Source: Treponema rectale (lineage in GTDB: Bacteria; Spirochaetota; Spirochaetia; Treponematales; Treponemataceae). From it: a stretch of 64,000 nt of DNA. Both the position numbers and the translations under genes were made by a program. The stretch is from assembly GCF_014202035.1 (NCBI RefSeq), contig NZ_JACHFR010000003.1, positions 186,001 through 250,000 on the forward strand, given 5' to 3'. Of the stretch, positions 18,465 to 26,345 are shown one piece after another. Below the pieces are notes generated by a model that ran no database searches, was not told where the DNA came from, and saw only the letters and a list, made by a program, of their open reading frames with translations. Position 1 is the first letter of the stretch. Each line of letters starts with the position of its first letter.

Positions 18465-18500
18465 TTTTTGGGCTGACTAGATAATTTAATTTAATTGCAA

Positions 18501-18585
18501 AAGGCTGCCTGTAAAATTCAGCATATATGGAGGTTTTGACAGATTTAACCGCCATGTACTGAATTTTTCAGACAGCCTTTTTTTT
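18501..18585 (+). terminator. Long intrinsic terminator before purA
   Basis: AAGGCTGCCTG plus TAAAATTCAG (18501-18521) pairs with CTGAATTTTT plus CAGACAGCCTT (18559-18579), followed by Ts to 18585. The loop has its own CATATGG/CCATGTA-like pairing, making an unusually long hairpin. It closes the LRR lipoprotein unit. Confidence 0.85.
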
Positions 18586-18660
18586 AACGTTAGCGAATGA
18601 CTTTATTTTATAAACTGCCCCTATGGTCAAATTGAGCGAAAAGTGGTAGGATTTGCCAAG

Positions 18661-18690
18661 TTGCAATTACCGGATAATAAGGCATAAAAT
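18661..18690 (+). promoter_or_regulatory. purA: Putative purA promoter
   Basis: TTGCAA (18661-18666) and TAAAAT (18685-18690) with 18-bp spacing lie just ahead of the GGGAG ribosome-binding site of purA. No purine-box palindrome or riboswitch fold was recognised. Confidence 0.5.
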
Positions 18691-18705
18691 GCATATTGGG
18701 AGTAA

Positions 18706-19935
<1,230 letters not shown>

Positions 19936-19973
19936 ACAAATAAACCTGCTGTTTTTTAAGTTTTTATAAAAGG

Positions 19974-20025
19974 CTCCTGCCGTGAGGTGTCACGTAAAGT
20001 GCATTTAATGGCAGGAGTTTTTTTT
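19974..20025 (+). terminator. Intrinsic terminator of purA, abutting the convergent phosphatase gene
   Basis: CTCCTGCC (19974-19981) pairs with GGCAGGAG (20010-20017), then eight Ts. The T tract overlaps the stop codon of the minus-strand gene ending at 20024. Confidence 0.88.
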
Positions 20026-22180
20026 ATAATTCTTCAAGAAGCTCTTCGCTTTCTGTCTGCTGTGCCTTAAAAGAAGAATCTCTTTTTGCAATTATGACCG
20101 TTATGTCATCATCTATCTTGGAATCTTTTGTAAAGTCTTTTACGTGATCTTTTATTATGGAAAGAATCTCAGCTGATGTTTTATTACTGTTCTGTCTGAC
20201 AATCTGCATCAGATCTCCGGTGCCGTACTGTTCACCCTTACTGTTGTTAAGTTCAGAAATTCCGTCCGTAAACAATACGAGTATATCCCCGTCTTTCATC
20301 GTAAAGTTTGACTGGGCAAAAGATACCTGTATTCCTGACATTCCTATTGCACCGTAATGGTCTTTCCCGTCATTGCCTTTAAGTTCGTAAATTTCTTTAT
20401 TTTCCGCACTGTATTTAAGGGGGTAGGGATGCCCTGCATTGCCGAGTTCAGCCCTGCAGAAACCTCCTCTCCTGTCTTCATTAAACCGGCATAAAAGCCC
20501 GGTCATGTAATTCTGAATATCGCCCTTTTCTTTTATTATAAGAGTATTAATCTCTGAAAGAATTTTACTTGCCGGCACTTTATTCCTGAATCCTTTCTGG
20601 AAAACTCCTGAGATAATGTTTTTTGAAAGCATTGTAACAAGACTTGCAGAAAGACCGTGTCCTGAAACATCAAAAATCGAAAGGCCGTTGAGAACATTGT
20701 TATAAGTAAAGTAGTCGTAAAAATCTCCTGACACTTTTGAAAGCGGTTCATACCAGGTGTTTATATCCCAGTTTTTAAGATTCTGTGCAGGATGAGAAAA
20801 GAAGTTTTTCTGAACGATGGAAGCCATTTCCAGGTCCGTTACAAGACGTTTCTTGTCTTTTTCCAGCTGTTCATTCAGGTCGTTGAGCCTGTCATTGGCT
20901 GTTTTTAATTCACTGGTTCGTGAATCAACTTCTTCCTGAAGGTGATTTGTAAGCCTCTGGTTCCGTTTATAGGTTCTGGAGAATCTGATTGCCAGCATTA
21001 TTATGAATATGATTGTTGTTACTGACCATCCGAAAATTGAATAATAGGGATAGACTTCACTTTCATCACTTTTACGTGCGATTACGTCGATTAAGGAAGC
21101 TGTTATAAAAGGAATCATGGCAAGAATGAAATACAGGGTCTGTGCCCGTCTTTCTTTTTTAATGAATAGTTTGATTATATAAATTATTGCGGTAAGAATC
21201 TGAATGAACAGCAGTGCAAGCATGTATGGTGCAATTTTAATAAGTCCGTTGTAGGAAGGTATGCCTGCTGTCAGCAGAGTCTGAAATGTAAGAATTGATA
21301 TTCTGAAAATCCTTAAGGGAAGTGAGAAGCTTTTGTGATGAAAATCAACGGCAAATGCAGTTGCAAAATAAACCATAAAGTATACCGGAATGCACAGGGT
21401 AAACTTTGTAAACAGAAGGAATGGAATTATTCCTCCGGTATAAACAGGGAGTTCTGTTGCAAAGAATATGAGTACGAACATTGCGGTAAAAATATTCAGA
21501 AACGCAAAGTCTTTGAATTCCCTGAAGTCTTTCGCACTGAGGTAGAAGCACATGTACAGGATGAAAGTAAGCAAAAGTGAGCCGGTAAGGGGCATGTAGA
21601 TTTTGGTATGATGAAAATTTATAACTTCAAAAGCAGGATAGGCAAATCTTGCCGGCTGTATGAATGAATGGCTGGAAATGCCGCTTTTTCCCTGAGCGTA
21701 TATCTTTATTAAAATAGTATTCTGCCCTTCCTGTTTAAGCACGTTTAATGGAAAACTGAAAAAGTGAGCCTTGAATAATGTTGACTGCTCGTTTGGAGGA
21801 AAGTTTCCGTACTGCGAAATGAAGCTTCCGTTACAGTAAACCTGTCCGGCAAACCTGAGGTAGGGTATGACCAGACCCAGCGGCTGGTTCCTGAAGTATT
21901 CCGGGATTTCAAACTGCGCCATGACCCATACATACCGTGAACCCGGACCAAGAACATTCAGAAGGTTGGACGTTGATTTGTCTTCAAGTTTCTTAAAGTC
22001 TGCAAAATGTTTCATTGCATCACCGGGGGTAGAACCGGCATCTGCTTCCCAGTACCAGAATGAATCTCCGAGAGTAATCTTCGGCTCCTGATTAGGTTCG
22101 CAGGAACACAGGATAAAAAGTGACGCAATAAGCGACAGAATGTACAGTATTTTGTTATTTTTATTCTGCAGGCTTTTCAT
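20024..22180 (-). CDS. 7TM-type membrane PP2C (SpoIIE-family) phosphatase with lipoprotein-like N-terminus
   Basis: A 718-residue protein. The N-terminus has a hydrophobic stretch ending in LFILCSCEP, which reads as a lipobox (Cys25/27). A ~180-residue exported beta-sandwich domain follows (VWVMAQFEIPEYF, AGQVYCNGSFI, ILIKIYAQG), as in 7TMR-DISM receptors. Then come about seven TM helices (~residues 195-405), a coiled coil (RTSELKTANDRLNDLNEQLEKD), and a PP2C/RsbU-like domain with SGDFYDYF, FDVSGHG, LFTDGISE and DDDITVIIA, the metal-binding acidic motifs. It probably dephosphorylates a serine on an anti-anti-sigma or similar protein in response to an external ligand. No partner is nearby. Confidence 0.88.
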   Translation of the reverse strand: MKSLQNKNNKILYILSLIASLFILCSCEPNQEPKITLGDSFWYWEADAGSTPGDAMKHFADFKKLEDKSTSNLLNVLGPGSRYVWVMAQFEIPEYFRNQPLGLVIPYLRFAGQVYCNGSFISQYGNFPPNEQSTLFKAHFFSFPLNVLKQEGQNTILIKIYAQGKSGISSHSFIQPARFAYPAFEVINFHHTKIYMPLTGSLLLTFILYMCFYLSAKDFREFKDFAFLNIFTAMFVLIFFATELPVYTGGIIPFLLFTKFTLCIPVYFMVYFATAFAVDFHHKSFSLPLRIFRISILTFQTLLTAGIPSYNGLIKIAPYMLALLFIQILTAIIYIIKLFIKKERRAQTLYFILAMIPFITASLIDVIARKSDESEVYPYYSIFGWSVTTIIFIIMLAIRFSRTYKRNQRLTNHLQEEVDSRTSELKTANDRLNDLNEQLEKDKKRLVTDLEMASIVQKNFFSHPAQNLKNWDINTWYEPLSKVSGDFYDYFTYNNVLNGLSIFDVSGHGLSASLVTMLSKNIISGVFQKGFRNKVPASKILSEINTLIIKEKGDIQNYMTGLLCRFNEDRRGGFCRAELGNAGHPYPLKYSAENKEIYELKGNDGKDHYGAIGMSGIQVSFAQSNFTMKDGDILVLFTDGISELNNSKGEQYGTGDLMQIVRQNSNKTSAEILSIIKDHVKDFTKDSKIDDDITVIIAKRDSSFKAQQTESEELLEEL

Positions 22181-22266
22181 ATAAACTATTTTATCACGGA
22201 AAAACAGTTTTTATAATTGAAGATTTGTTCTTTTTTACATAACTTTTCGTTTTTATTAAAAAAAAA

Positions 22267-22373
22267 GGGCTGTCCAAAAAGTTGTCATTCCGAACTCGTT
22301 TCGGAATCTATGCACTATATCTAGTGTAGATGCTGAATCAAGTTCAGCATGACAATACTTATTGGTCATCCCC
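22267..22373. repeat. Cloverleaf-like palindromic element related to 7351-7605
   Basis: Imperfect outer arms GGGCTGTCCAAAAAGT (from 22267) and ACTTATTGGTCATCCC (to 22372/22373) enclose TTGTC/GACAA (22282-22286, 22351-22355). Inside are three hairpins: ATTCCGAA/TTCGGAAT (22287-22307), CACTA/TAGTG (22313-22326) and ATGCTGAA/TTCAGCAT (22330-22350). The right end is the same CTTATTGGTCATCCCC as in the 7351 element. It lies downstream of rpsU and upstream of the phosphatase gene, both minus strand. It may also act as a terminator or RNA-stability element for rpsU. Confidence 0.8.
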
Positions 22374-22401
22374 TTTCTTCAAAAAGATGTATCAATAAAA
22401 A

Positions 22402-22608
22402 TTAGTGATCTTTTCTTTCTGACTGACGTCTCTTGTTCAAGAGTTTGCGTTCAAGAGTTGTCTTTTTCTGGTGATTAGTAGCAGAAGGTTTAACGAAGTA
22501 TTCGCGCTTTTTGTATTCGCGGATGATGCCTTCCTTTTCAACCATGCGCTTGAAACGTTTGATTGCCTTTTCAAGGTTCTCATTGTCGTCAACACTGATT
22601 GTAGCCAT
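22402..22608 (-). CDS. rpsU: 30S ribosomal protein S21
   Basis: A 68-residue basic protein with the S21 pattern: a short N-terminal strand (ATISVDDNENLEKAIKRFKR), the REYKKREYFVKPSA helix, and an Arg/Lys-rich tail. AGGAGGTG lies 8 nt before the ATG on the minus strand, a very strong ribosome-binding site. S21 binds the 30S platform near the anti-Shine-Dalgarno region. It is monocistronic with a good promoter. Confidence 0.95.
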   Translation of the reverse strand: MATISVDDNENLEKAIKRFKRMVEKEGIIREYKKREYFVKPSATNHQKKTTLERKLLNKRRQSERKDH

Positions 22609-22653
22609 GTATATTCACCTCCTCTTTCCGGTAGTTCCGTAGAAAGTATGCCC

Positions 22654-22682
22654 ATTTTACAGAAAAAAAAATAAAATTCCAA
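22654..22682 (-). promoter_or_regulatory. rpsU: rpsU promoter
   Basis: On the minus strand, TTGGAA (22677-22682) and TAAAAT (22654-22659) are 17 bp apart, about 45 bp before the rpsU ATG. Confidence 0.7.
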
Positions 22683-22755
22683 GGCTTTTTAGTTAAAAAA
22701 TTTTGGTTTTACCGCTTTTTTTATGGTAAAAATAGTGAAGATAAAAAAAAATTAC

Positions 22756-22784
22756 TTGTCTTTACTTTTGATTGAGCGTAAAAT
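22756..22784 (+). promoter_or_regulatory. Promoter placing transcription start at the GT8 ATG
   Basis: TTGTCT (22756-22761) and TAAAAT (22779-22784) with 17-bp spacing. The ATG at 22792 is only 7 nt past the -10 box, so the mRNA would be leaderless or nearly so. No Shine-Dalgarno sequence precedes this ATG. Confidence 0.55.
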
Positions 22785-22791
22785 TAACCTT

Positions 22792-23835
22792 ATGAGCAAG
22801 ATAAAAGGATTAAAGGTGCCTGTATTCCTGGCATCTGATGACAATTATGCGCCGTTTCTGGCTGTTACGTTAAAATCAATTTTTGAACATGCATCTCCTG
22901 AAAACTTTTATGAGATAATAATTCTTTCAACAGACCTCTCAAAGGAAAATGAAGAAAAGATTATTGCCTTAAAGACAGACAATTCTTCAATCCGGTTTGT
23001 TTCAATGAAGGAACAGGTAGAAAAAATAAAGTCTATTTTTCCAATCAGGGATTATTATTCAATCGAAACCTATTACCGCATCTTTATTGCGGATTTGTTC
23101 CCTCAGTACGATAAGGTGGTTTATCTTGACTGTGACGTGGTAACTCTTGTTGATATCGCAGACATGTACCGCGTCCGTCTTGGAAACAAGCTGGTTGCTG
23201 CAGCTCATGAGGATGTTGCTGATATTCTTGAAATTTACCGTAAGTACATCCGTTATGCCCTTGACTGTAATCCGAAAAAATATTTCAGTGCCGGAATTCT
23301 TTTAATGAATACAAAACTTTTCAGAAAAGAACAGTTTGCAAAGAAATTCATTAACCTCATGTCAAAGTATACCTTCAGAATCACTCAGGATGAGGACTAT
23401 CTCAATGTACTTTGTAAAGGAAGAATCCGTAAACTGGATTTGGGATGGAACAGGGGAGCATTCCCTCTCGGTTCTTTTGATGAAAAAGAACTGAAGATTA
23501 TTCACTATAAGCTTAACTGGAAGCCGTGGAAGGTTGATGATGCCAGCTATCAGGAGCATTTCTGGAACTATGTGGAAAAAACTCCATATAAGGAAGAAAT
23601 TCTTCGTAAGAAGAGTGAGTATACTGATGAAAGAAAACAGAAAGATGCTTCGGATTTCCAGAGGCTTCTCTGCTGGGTAGCAGAAGATGCAGAGGATCCT
23701 AATAATTACCGTAATGCAGAAGTTATGAAGGGATTCCGCAAGATTCGCCGTAATGTGCTTCATGTTATGGGAAAGGTTTCTTATGTAGGCCGTTTTTTCA
23801 TGTATGTTGGCCGTTCTATTTTCCGTACTGCATAA
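22792..23835 (+). CDS. Family 8 glycosyltransferase
   Basis: The frame is open upstream to an ATG at 22723, but that would place the promoter inside the gene and add a Lys/Leu-rich leader. MSKIKGLKVPVFLASDDNYAP is the usual GT8 beginning, so 22792 is preferred. The 347-residue protein has the GT-A fold: FLASDDNYAPFLAVTLKSI, the metal-binding DxD as LDCDVV (Asp113, Asp115), YFSAGILLMN and KIIHYKLNWKPW, as in LPS or surface-glycan galactosyl/glucosyltransferases. It transfers a sugar from UDP-sugar, probably to a lipid or surface carbohydrate. An acyltransferase gene follows after 18 bp, suggesting joint glycolipid synthesis. Confidence 0.85.
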   Translation: MSKIKGLKVPVFLASDDNYAPFLAVTLKSIFEHASPENFYEIIILSTDLSKENEEKIIALKTDNSSIRFVSMKEQVEKIKSIFPIRDYYSIETYYRIFIADLFPQYDKVVYLDCDVVTLVDIADMYRVRLGNKLVAAAHEDVADILEIYRKYIRYALDCNPKKYFSAGILLMNTKLFRKEQFAKKFINLMSKYTFRITQDEDYLNVLCKGRIRKLDLGWNRGAFPLGSFDEKELKIIHYKLNWKPWKVDDASYQEHFWNYVEKTPYKEEILRKKSEYTDERKQKDASDFQRLLCWVAEDAEDPNNYRNAEVMKGFRKIRRNVLHVMGKVSYVGRFFMYVGRSIFRTA

Positions 23836-23853
23836 GGTAAGAGGCTTGGTTTT

Positions 23854-24693
23854 ATGGAACAGATAGAAAAGGATAAGGGAAGACTGGAAGTTCTTGCCAG
23901 AATTGAGGAATTCGAAAAGGCTGGCCGTTTTAACGAGGATGTTGAACAGGATCCTCCTACGATTCCCCTTACGCCGGATAAGGTAGATTATCTTGGGAAG
24001 AAGCTTTCGTCTAAAATAAAGACCAGGATAGTTAATGCCATAGCCCTGCATTTTATAAACAAGATGATTAAGCAGGGATGGCTTGTTATAAAAGAAGTCC
24101 GTGGAATTGAAAATTTCAGAAAAATTAAGGCTGGTGGGGCTGTTCTTACCTGTAATCATTTTAATGCCTTTGATAATTTTGCAGTTCTAAAAGCCCTTGA
24201 ATATGAGCTTAAGCACAGGATTATGTATAAGGTAATCAGGGAAGGCAACTTTACGTCTTTCCCGGGGTTGTATGGCCTTATGTTCAGAAACTGCAATACC
24301 CTTCCGTTAAGTCAGAATAAAAGCACTATGCGCAAGTTTCTTGAAAGTGTTGATATCCTGCTGAAGAGGGGAGAAAAGATTCTTGTTTATGCGGAACAGG
24401 GAATGTGGTGGAATTATCGTAAGCCCCGTCCGCTTACAAACGGAGCCTTTCATTTTGCAGTAAAAAACAATGTTCCGGTGGTTCCGATCTTTATAACCAT
24501 GACTGATTCTGACAGAATCGGTCCAGACGGCTTTCCTGTTCAGGAGTATACGATACATATAGGCGAAGCAATTTTTGCTGACAGTTCCAAATCTGCAAAG
24601 GATAATGTGGAACTGATGAAGCAGAAAAACTATGACGTATGGAAAAAGGTGTATGAAGATTTTTACGGAATACCTCTTTCCTATGAAAAATAG
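23854..24693 (+). CDS. PlsC-like 1-acyl-glycerol-phosphate acyltransferase family protein
   Basis: A 279-residue protein with the acyltransferase motifs: CNHFNAFDN (His102-x4-Asp107, the catalytic pair), a second block NCNTLPLSQNKSTMRKF, then VYAEQGMWWNYRKPRPLTNGAFHFA and VPVVPIF. It transfers acyl chains to lyso-phosphatidate or to a sugar lipid at the membrane. No clear TM helix; the N-terminal ~90 residues are helical and charged. Pairing with the upstream GT8 gene favours glycolipid or lipid-anchor maturation over bulk phospholipid synthesis, but this is inference. Confidence 0.82.
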   Translation: MEQIEKDKGRLEVLARIEEFEKAGRFNEDVEQDPPTIPLTPDKVDYLGKKLSSKIKTRIVNAIALHFINKMIKQGWLVIKEVRGIENFRKIKAGGAVLTCNHFNAFDNFAVLKALEYELKHRIMYKVIREGNFTSFPGLYGLMFRNCNTLPLSQNKSTMRKFLESVDILLKRGEKILVYAEQGMWWNYRKPRPLTNGAFHFAVKNNVPVVPIFITMTDSDRIGPDGFPVQEYTIHIGEAIFADSSKSAKDNVELMKQKNYDVWKKVYEDFYGIPLSYEK

Positions 24694-24708
24694 TTAATTT
24701 TCATCATG

Positions 24709-24749
24709 AATTCTGCCGATATTAGAAAGGTATGAAAATCGGCAGAATT
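24709..24749 (+). promoter_or_regulatory. Hairpin presenting the ribosome-binding site and ATG in its loop
   Basis: Perfect 12-bp arms AATTCTGCCGAT (24709-24720) and ATCGGCAGAATT (24738-24749) enclose a 17-nt loop holding AAAGG (24726-24730) and the ATG (24732) of the LysM gene. TATTTTAA follows, so it may also act as a weak terminator of the GT8-acyltransferase transcript. Confidence 0.65.
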
Positions 24750-25598
24750 TATTTTAATCATAAAAGACTTTTTCTTGTACTGGCACTGACAGTCACTGTT
24801 GCTGCCGTTCCTTTTTTTTCAGCATTTTCTCAGTCTTCTTCCGTGCATAAGGTTGCAAAGGGGGAAACTTTTTATTCAATAAGCAAAAAATACGGTATAA
24901 CTGTAGATGAACTTTGTTCAGCAAACGGTATTACTAAAAATGACGTTCTTAAAGTAGGTCAGAGCCTTAAGATTCCTTCAGCAAAGACTTCGGGACAGGC
25001 TCCGGCACAGAGAAACTATGACATTTATACCGTTCAGAAAGGTGATACCCTTTATCATATTGCCAGAATCAATGGAATTACTGTTGATGAACTGAAGAAA
25101 CTTAATTCTCTTTCAGATGCTTCTTCTTTGAAAGCTGGTGAAAAACTTAAGATTCCGTCTTCCGCAGCAGAGGTAAAAAATACTGTCCTGCCTGATCTTA
25201 CTGCCAGTGATCCGAGAAATTATTCTTCCAAAAAGGGAGATTCCAGTCTTGTCTGGCCTGTAAAAAATCCTGTAGTTACTTACATGAAGGGAAAGGTCAG
25301 CGGGGTTCAGCTTACGGCCGTTAAAAACGAAAGTGTAACTGCCATACGGGCCGGAACTGTAATGTACGTTGGAAATTACCGGGGCTATGGTCAGGTAGTA
25401 TTCATACAGGCTAAGTCAGGACATATTTATTCTTATTCAGGGCTTGGATCAATAAAGGTAAAGAAAGGAGACTATGTTGTCTTCGGAGACGTGCTTGGTA
25501 CTGCCGGAATTGATTCCATAAAAGGAACTCCGCAGATCTGCCTTATGGTTTTCCTTAAGTCTCAGCCGGTTGATCCTGCAAAAGCTCCCCGCGGTTAA
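24732..25598 (+). CDS. LysM-M23-like cell-wall protein with degenerate peptidase domain
   Basis: A 288-residue protein. N-terminal signal or anchor (~residues 12-35), LysM repeat 1 (HKVAKGETFYSISKKYG...KIPS), LysM repeat 2 (YTVQKGDTLYHIARING...KIPS), then an M23/LytM-type beta domain. In this domain the zinc ligands are missing: the usual YAHL is YSGL and the HLHF block is ICLMVF. It should therefore bind peptidoglycan without cutting it, like NlpD/EnvC amidase activators. The start codon sits in a hairpin loop (24709-24749). It converges with the exonuclease gene; the stops are only about 5 bp apart. Confidence 0.85.
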   Translation: MKIGRIYFNHKRLFLVLALTVTVAAVPFFSAFSQSSSVHKVAKGETFYSISKKYGITVDELCSANGITKNDVLKVGQSLKIPSAKTSGQAPAQRNYDIYTVQKGDTLYHIARINGITVDELKKLNSLSDASSLKAGEKLKIPSSAAEVKNTVLPDLTASDPRNYSSKKGDSSLVWPVKNPVVTYMKGKVSGVQLTAVKNESVTAIRAGTVMYVGNYRGYGQVVFIQAKSGHIYSYSGLGSIKVKKGDYVVFGDVLGTAGIDSIKGTPQICLMVFLKSQPVDPAKAPRG

Positions 25599-25602
25599 TT
25601 CT

Positions 25603-26259
25603 TTAAAACAGACTGAGCTGGCTTTTTTCTTCCTGAGCCTGTTTGTAGTCTTTCTGTCTGGGTAGAGAATCTTCTACAATCCTCTTCAGAACTTCCATGC
25701 AGACTCTTGCATCGTCATCTGCCCTGTGTGCAGCTTTTACTTCTATATTGAACCTTTGAGCAAGAGACTGTAATTTGAATGTTCCCTTTATATTCATTGC
25801 AGTCAGGGACGGGTATGCCCATTTTGACAGGGGCAGGGTATCAATGCAGATGTTTTTCAGCGGTGCAAGACCCGATCTTATCAGGGCTGCATTCATGAAG
25901 TAGAGGTCAAAGGGGGCGTTATGAGCTGCAAGAAGAGTATAATCGTCCTCAATGTATTCAAGAAAAGCTTTTACTGCTGTCTCTTCTCCGGGACAGTCTT
26001 TAAGCATGTCATTTGTTATGTGAGTCAGTTCTTCCAGCTGAGCCGGTACGGGTACAGGGGGCTTTATGAGTATGTCAAAAGGTTCTCCTATTATTCCGTC
26101 ACAGTTGAATTTTACGGCGCCTATTTCAATCATATAGCTGTCTGAGGCATGAAGCCCTGTTGTTTCCGTATCAAATGCTATGAAGGTTCTTCCGCAAAAA
26201 AATTCCCTGGCAAGAGTGTTGTATTTAGAAAAAATATGTATAGGAGGTCTTTCGTTCAT
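25603..26259 (-). CDS. DnaQ-type 3'-5' exonuclease with clamp-binding tail
   Basis: A 218-residue DEDDh exonuclease: Exo I FIAFDTETTGL (Asp30, Glu32), Exo II LLAAHNAPFDLYFM, and Exo III AHRADDDARVCMEV. It probably proofreads as DNA polymerase III epsilon or acts as a separate repair exonuclease. The last five residues, QLSLF, match the beta-clamp-binding pentapeptide, a direct sign that it works at the sliding clamp. AGGAGG-like sequence (from CCTCCTA) lies near the start on the minus strand. Separate from the upstream phosphoglucomutase because a terminator lies between them. Confidence 0.88.
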   Translation of the reverse strand: MNERPPIHIFSKYNTLAREFFCGRTFIAFDTETTGLHASDSYMIEIGAVKFNCDGIIGEPFDILIKPPVPVPAQLEELTHITNDMLKDCPGEETAVKAFLEYIEDDYTLLAAHNAPFDLYFMNAALIRSGLAPLKNICIDTLPLSKWAYPSLTAMNIKGTFKLQSLAQRFNIEVKAAHRADDDARVCMEVLKRIVEDSLPRQKDYKQAQEEKSQLSLF

Positions 26260-26276
26260 TTTCCGTTTTATCCTGT

Positions 26277-26313
26277 AAAAAAAATATCCCGCAGTTATAC
26301 AGCCACGGGATAT
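26277..26313 (-). terminator. Intrinsic terminator of the phosphoglucomutase gene
   Basis: On the minus strand ATATCCCG (26306-26313) and CGGGATAT (26284-26291) form the stem, followed by eight Ts (A run 26277-26284 on the plus strand). Confidence 0.85.
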
Positions 26314-26345
26314 TATTAAAATAAAAGTTCTATGAAGTTAATTCA

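Noticed and set aside
22282-22355. Cloverleaf-like fold considered as a tRNA gene
   Set aside because: No acceptor/T-arm consensus (no GTTCRA loop), no anticodon arm of standard size, and the sequence belongs to a repeat family with 7351-7605.
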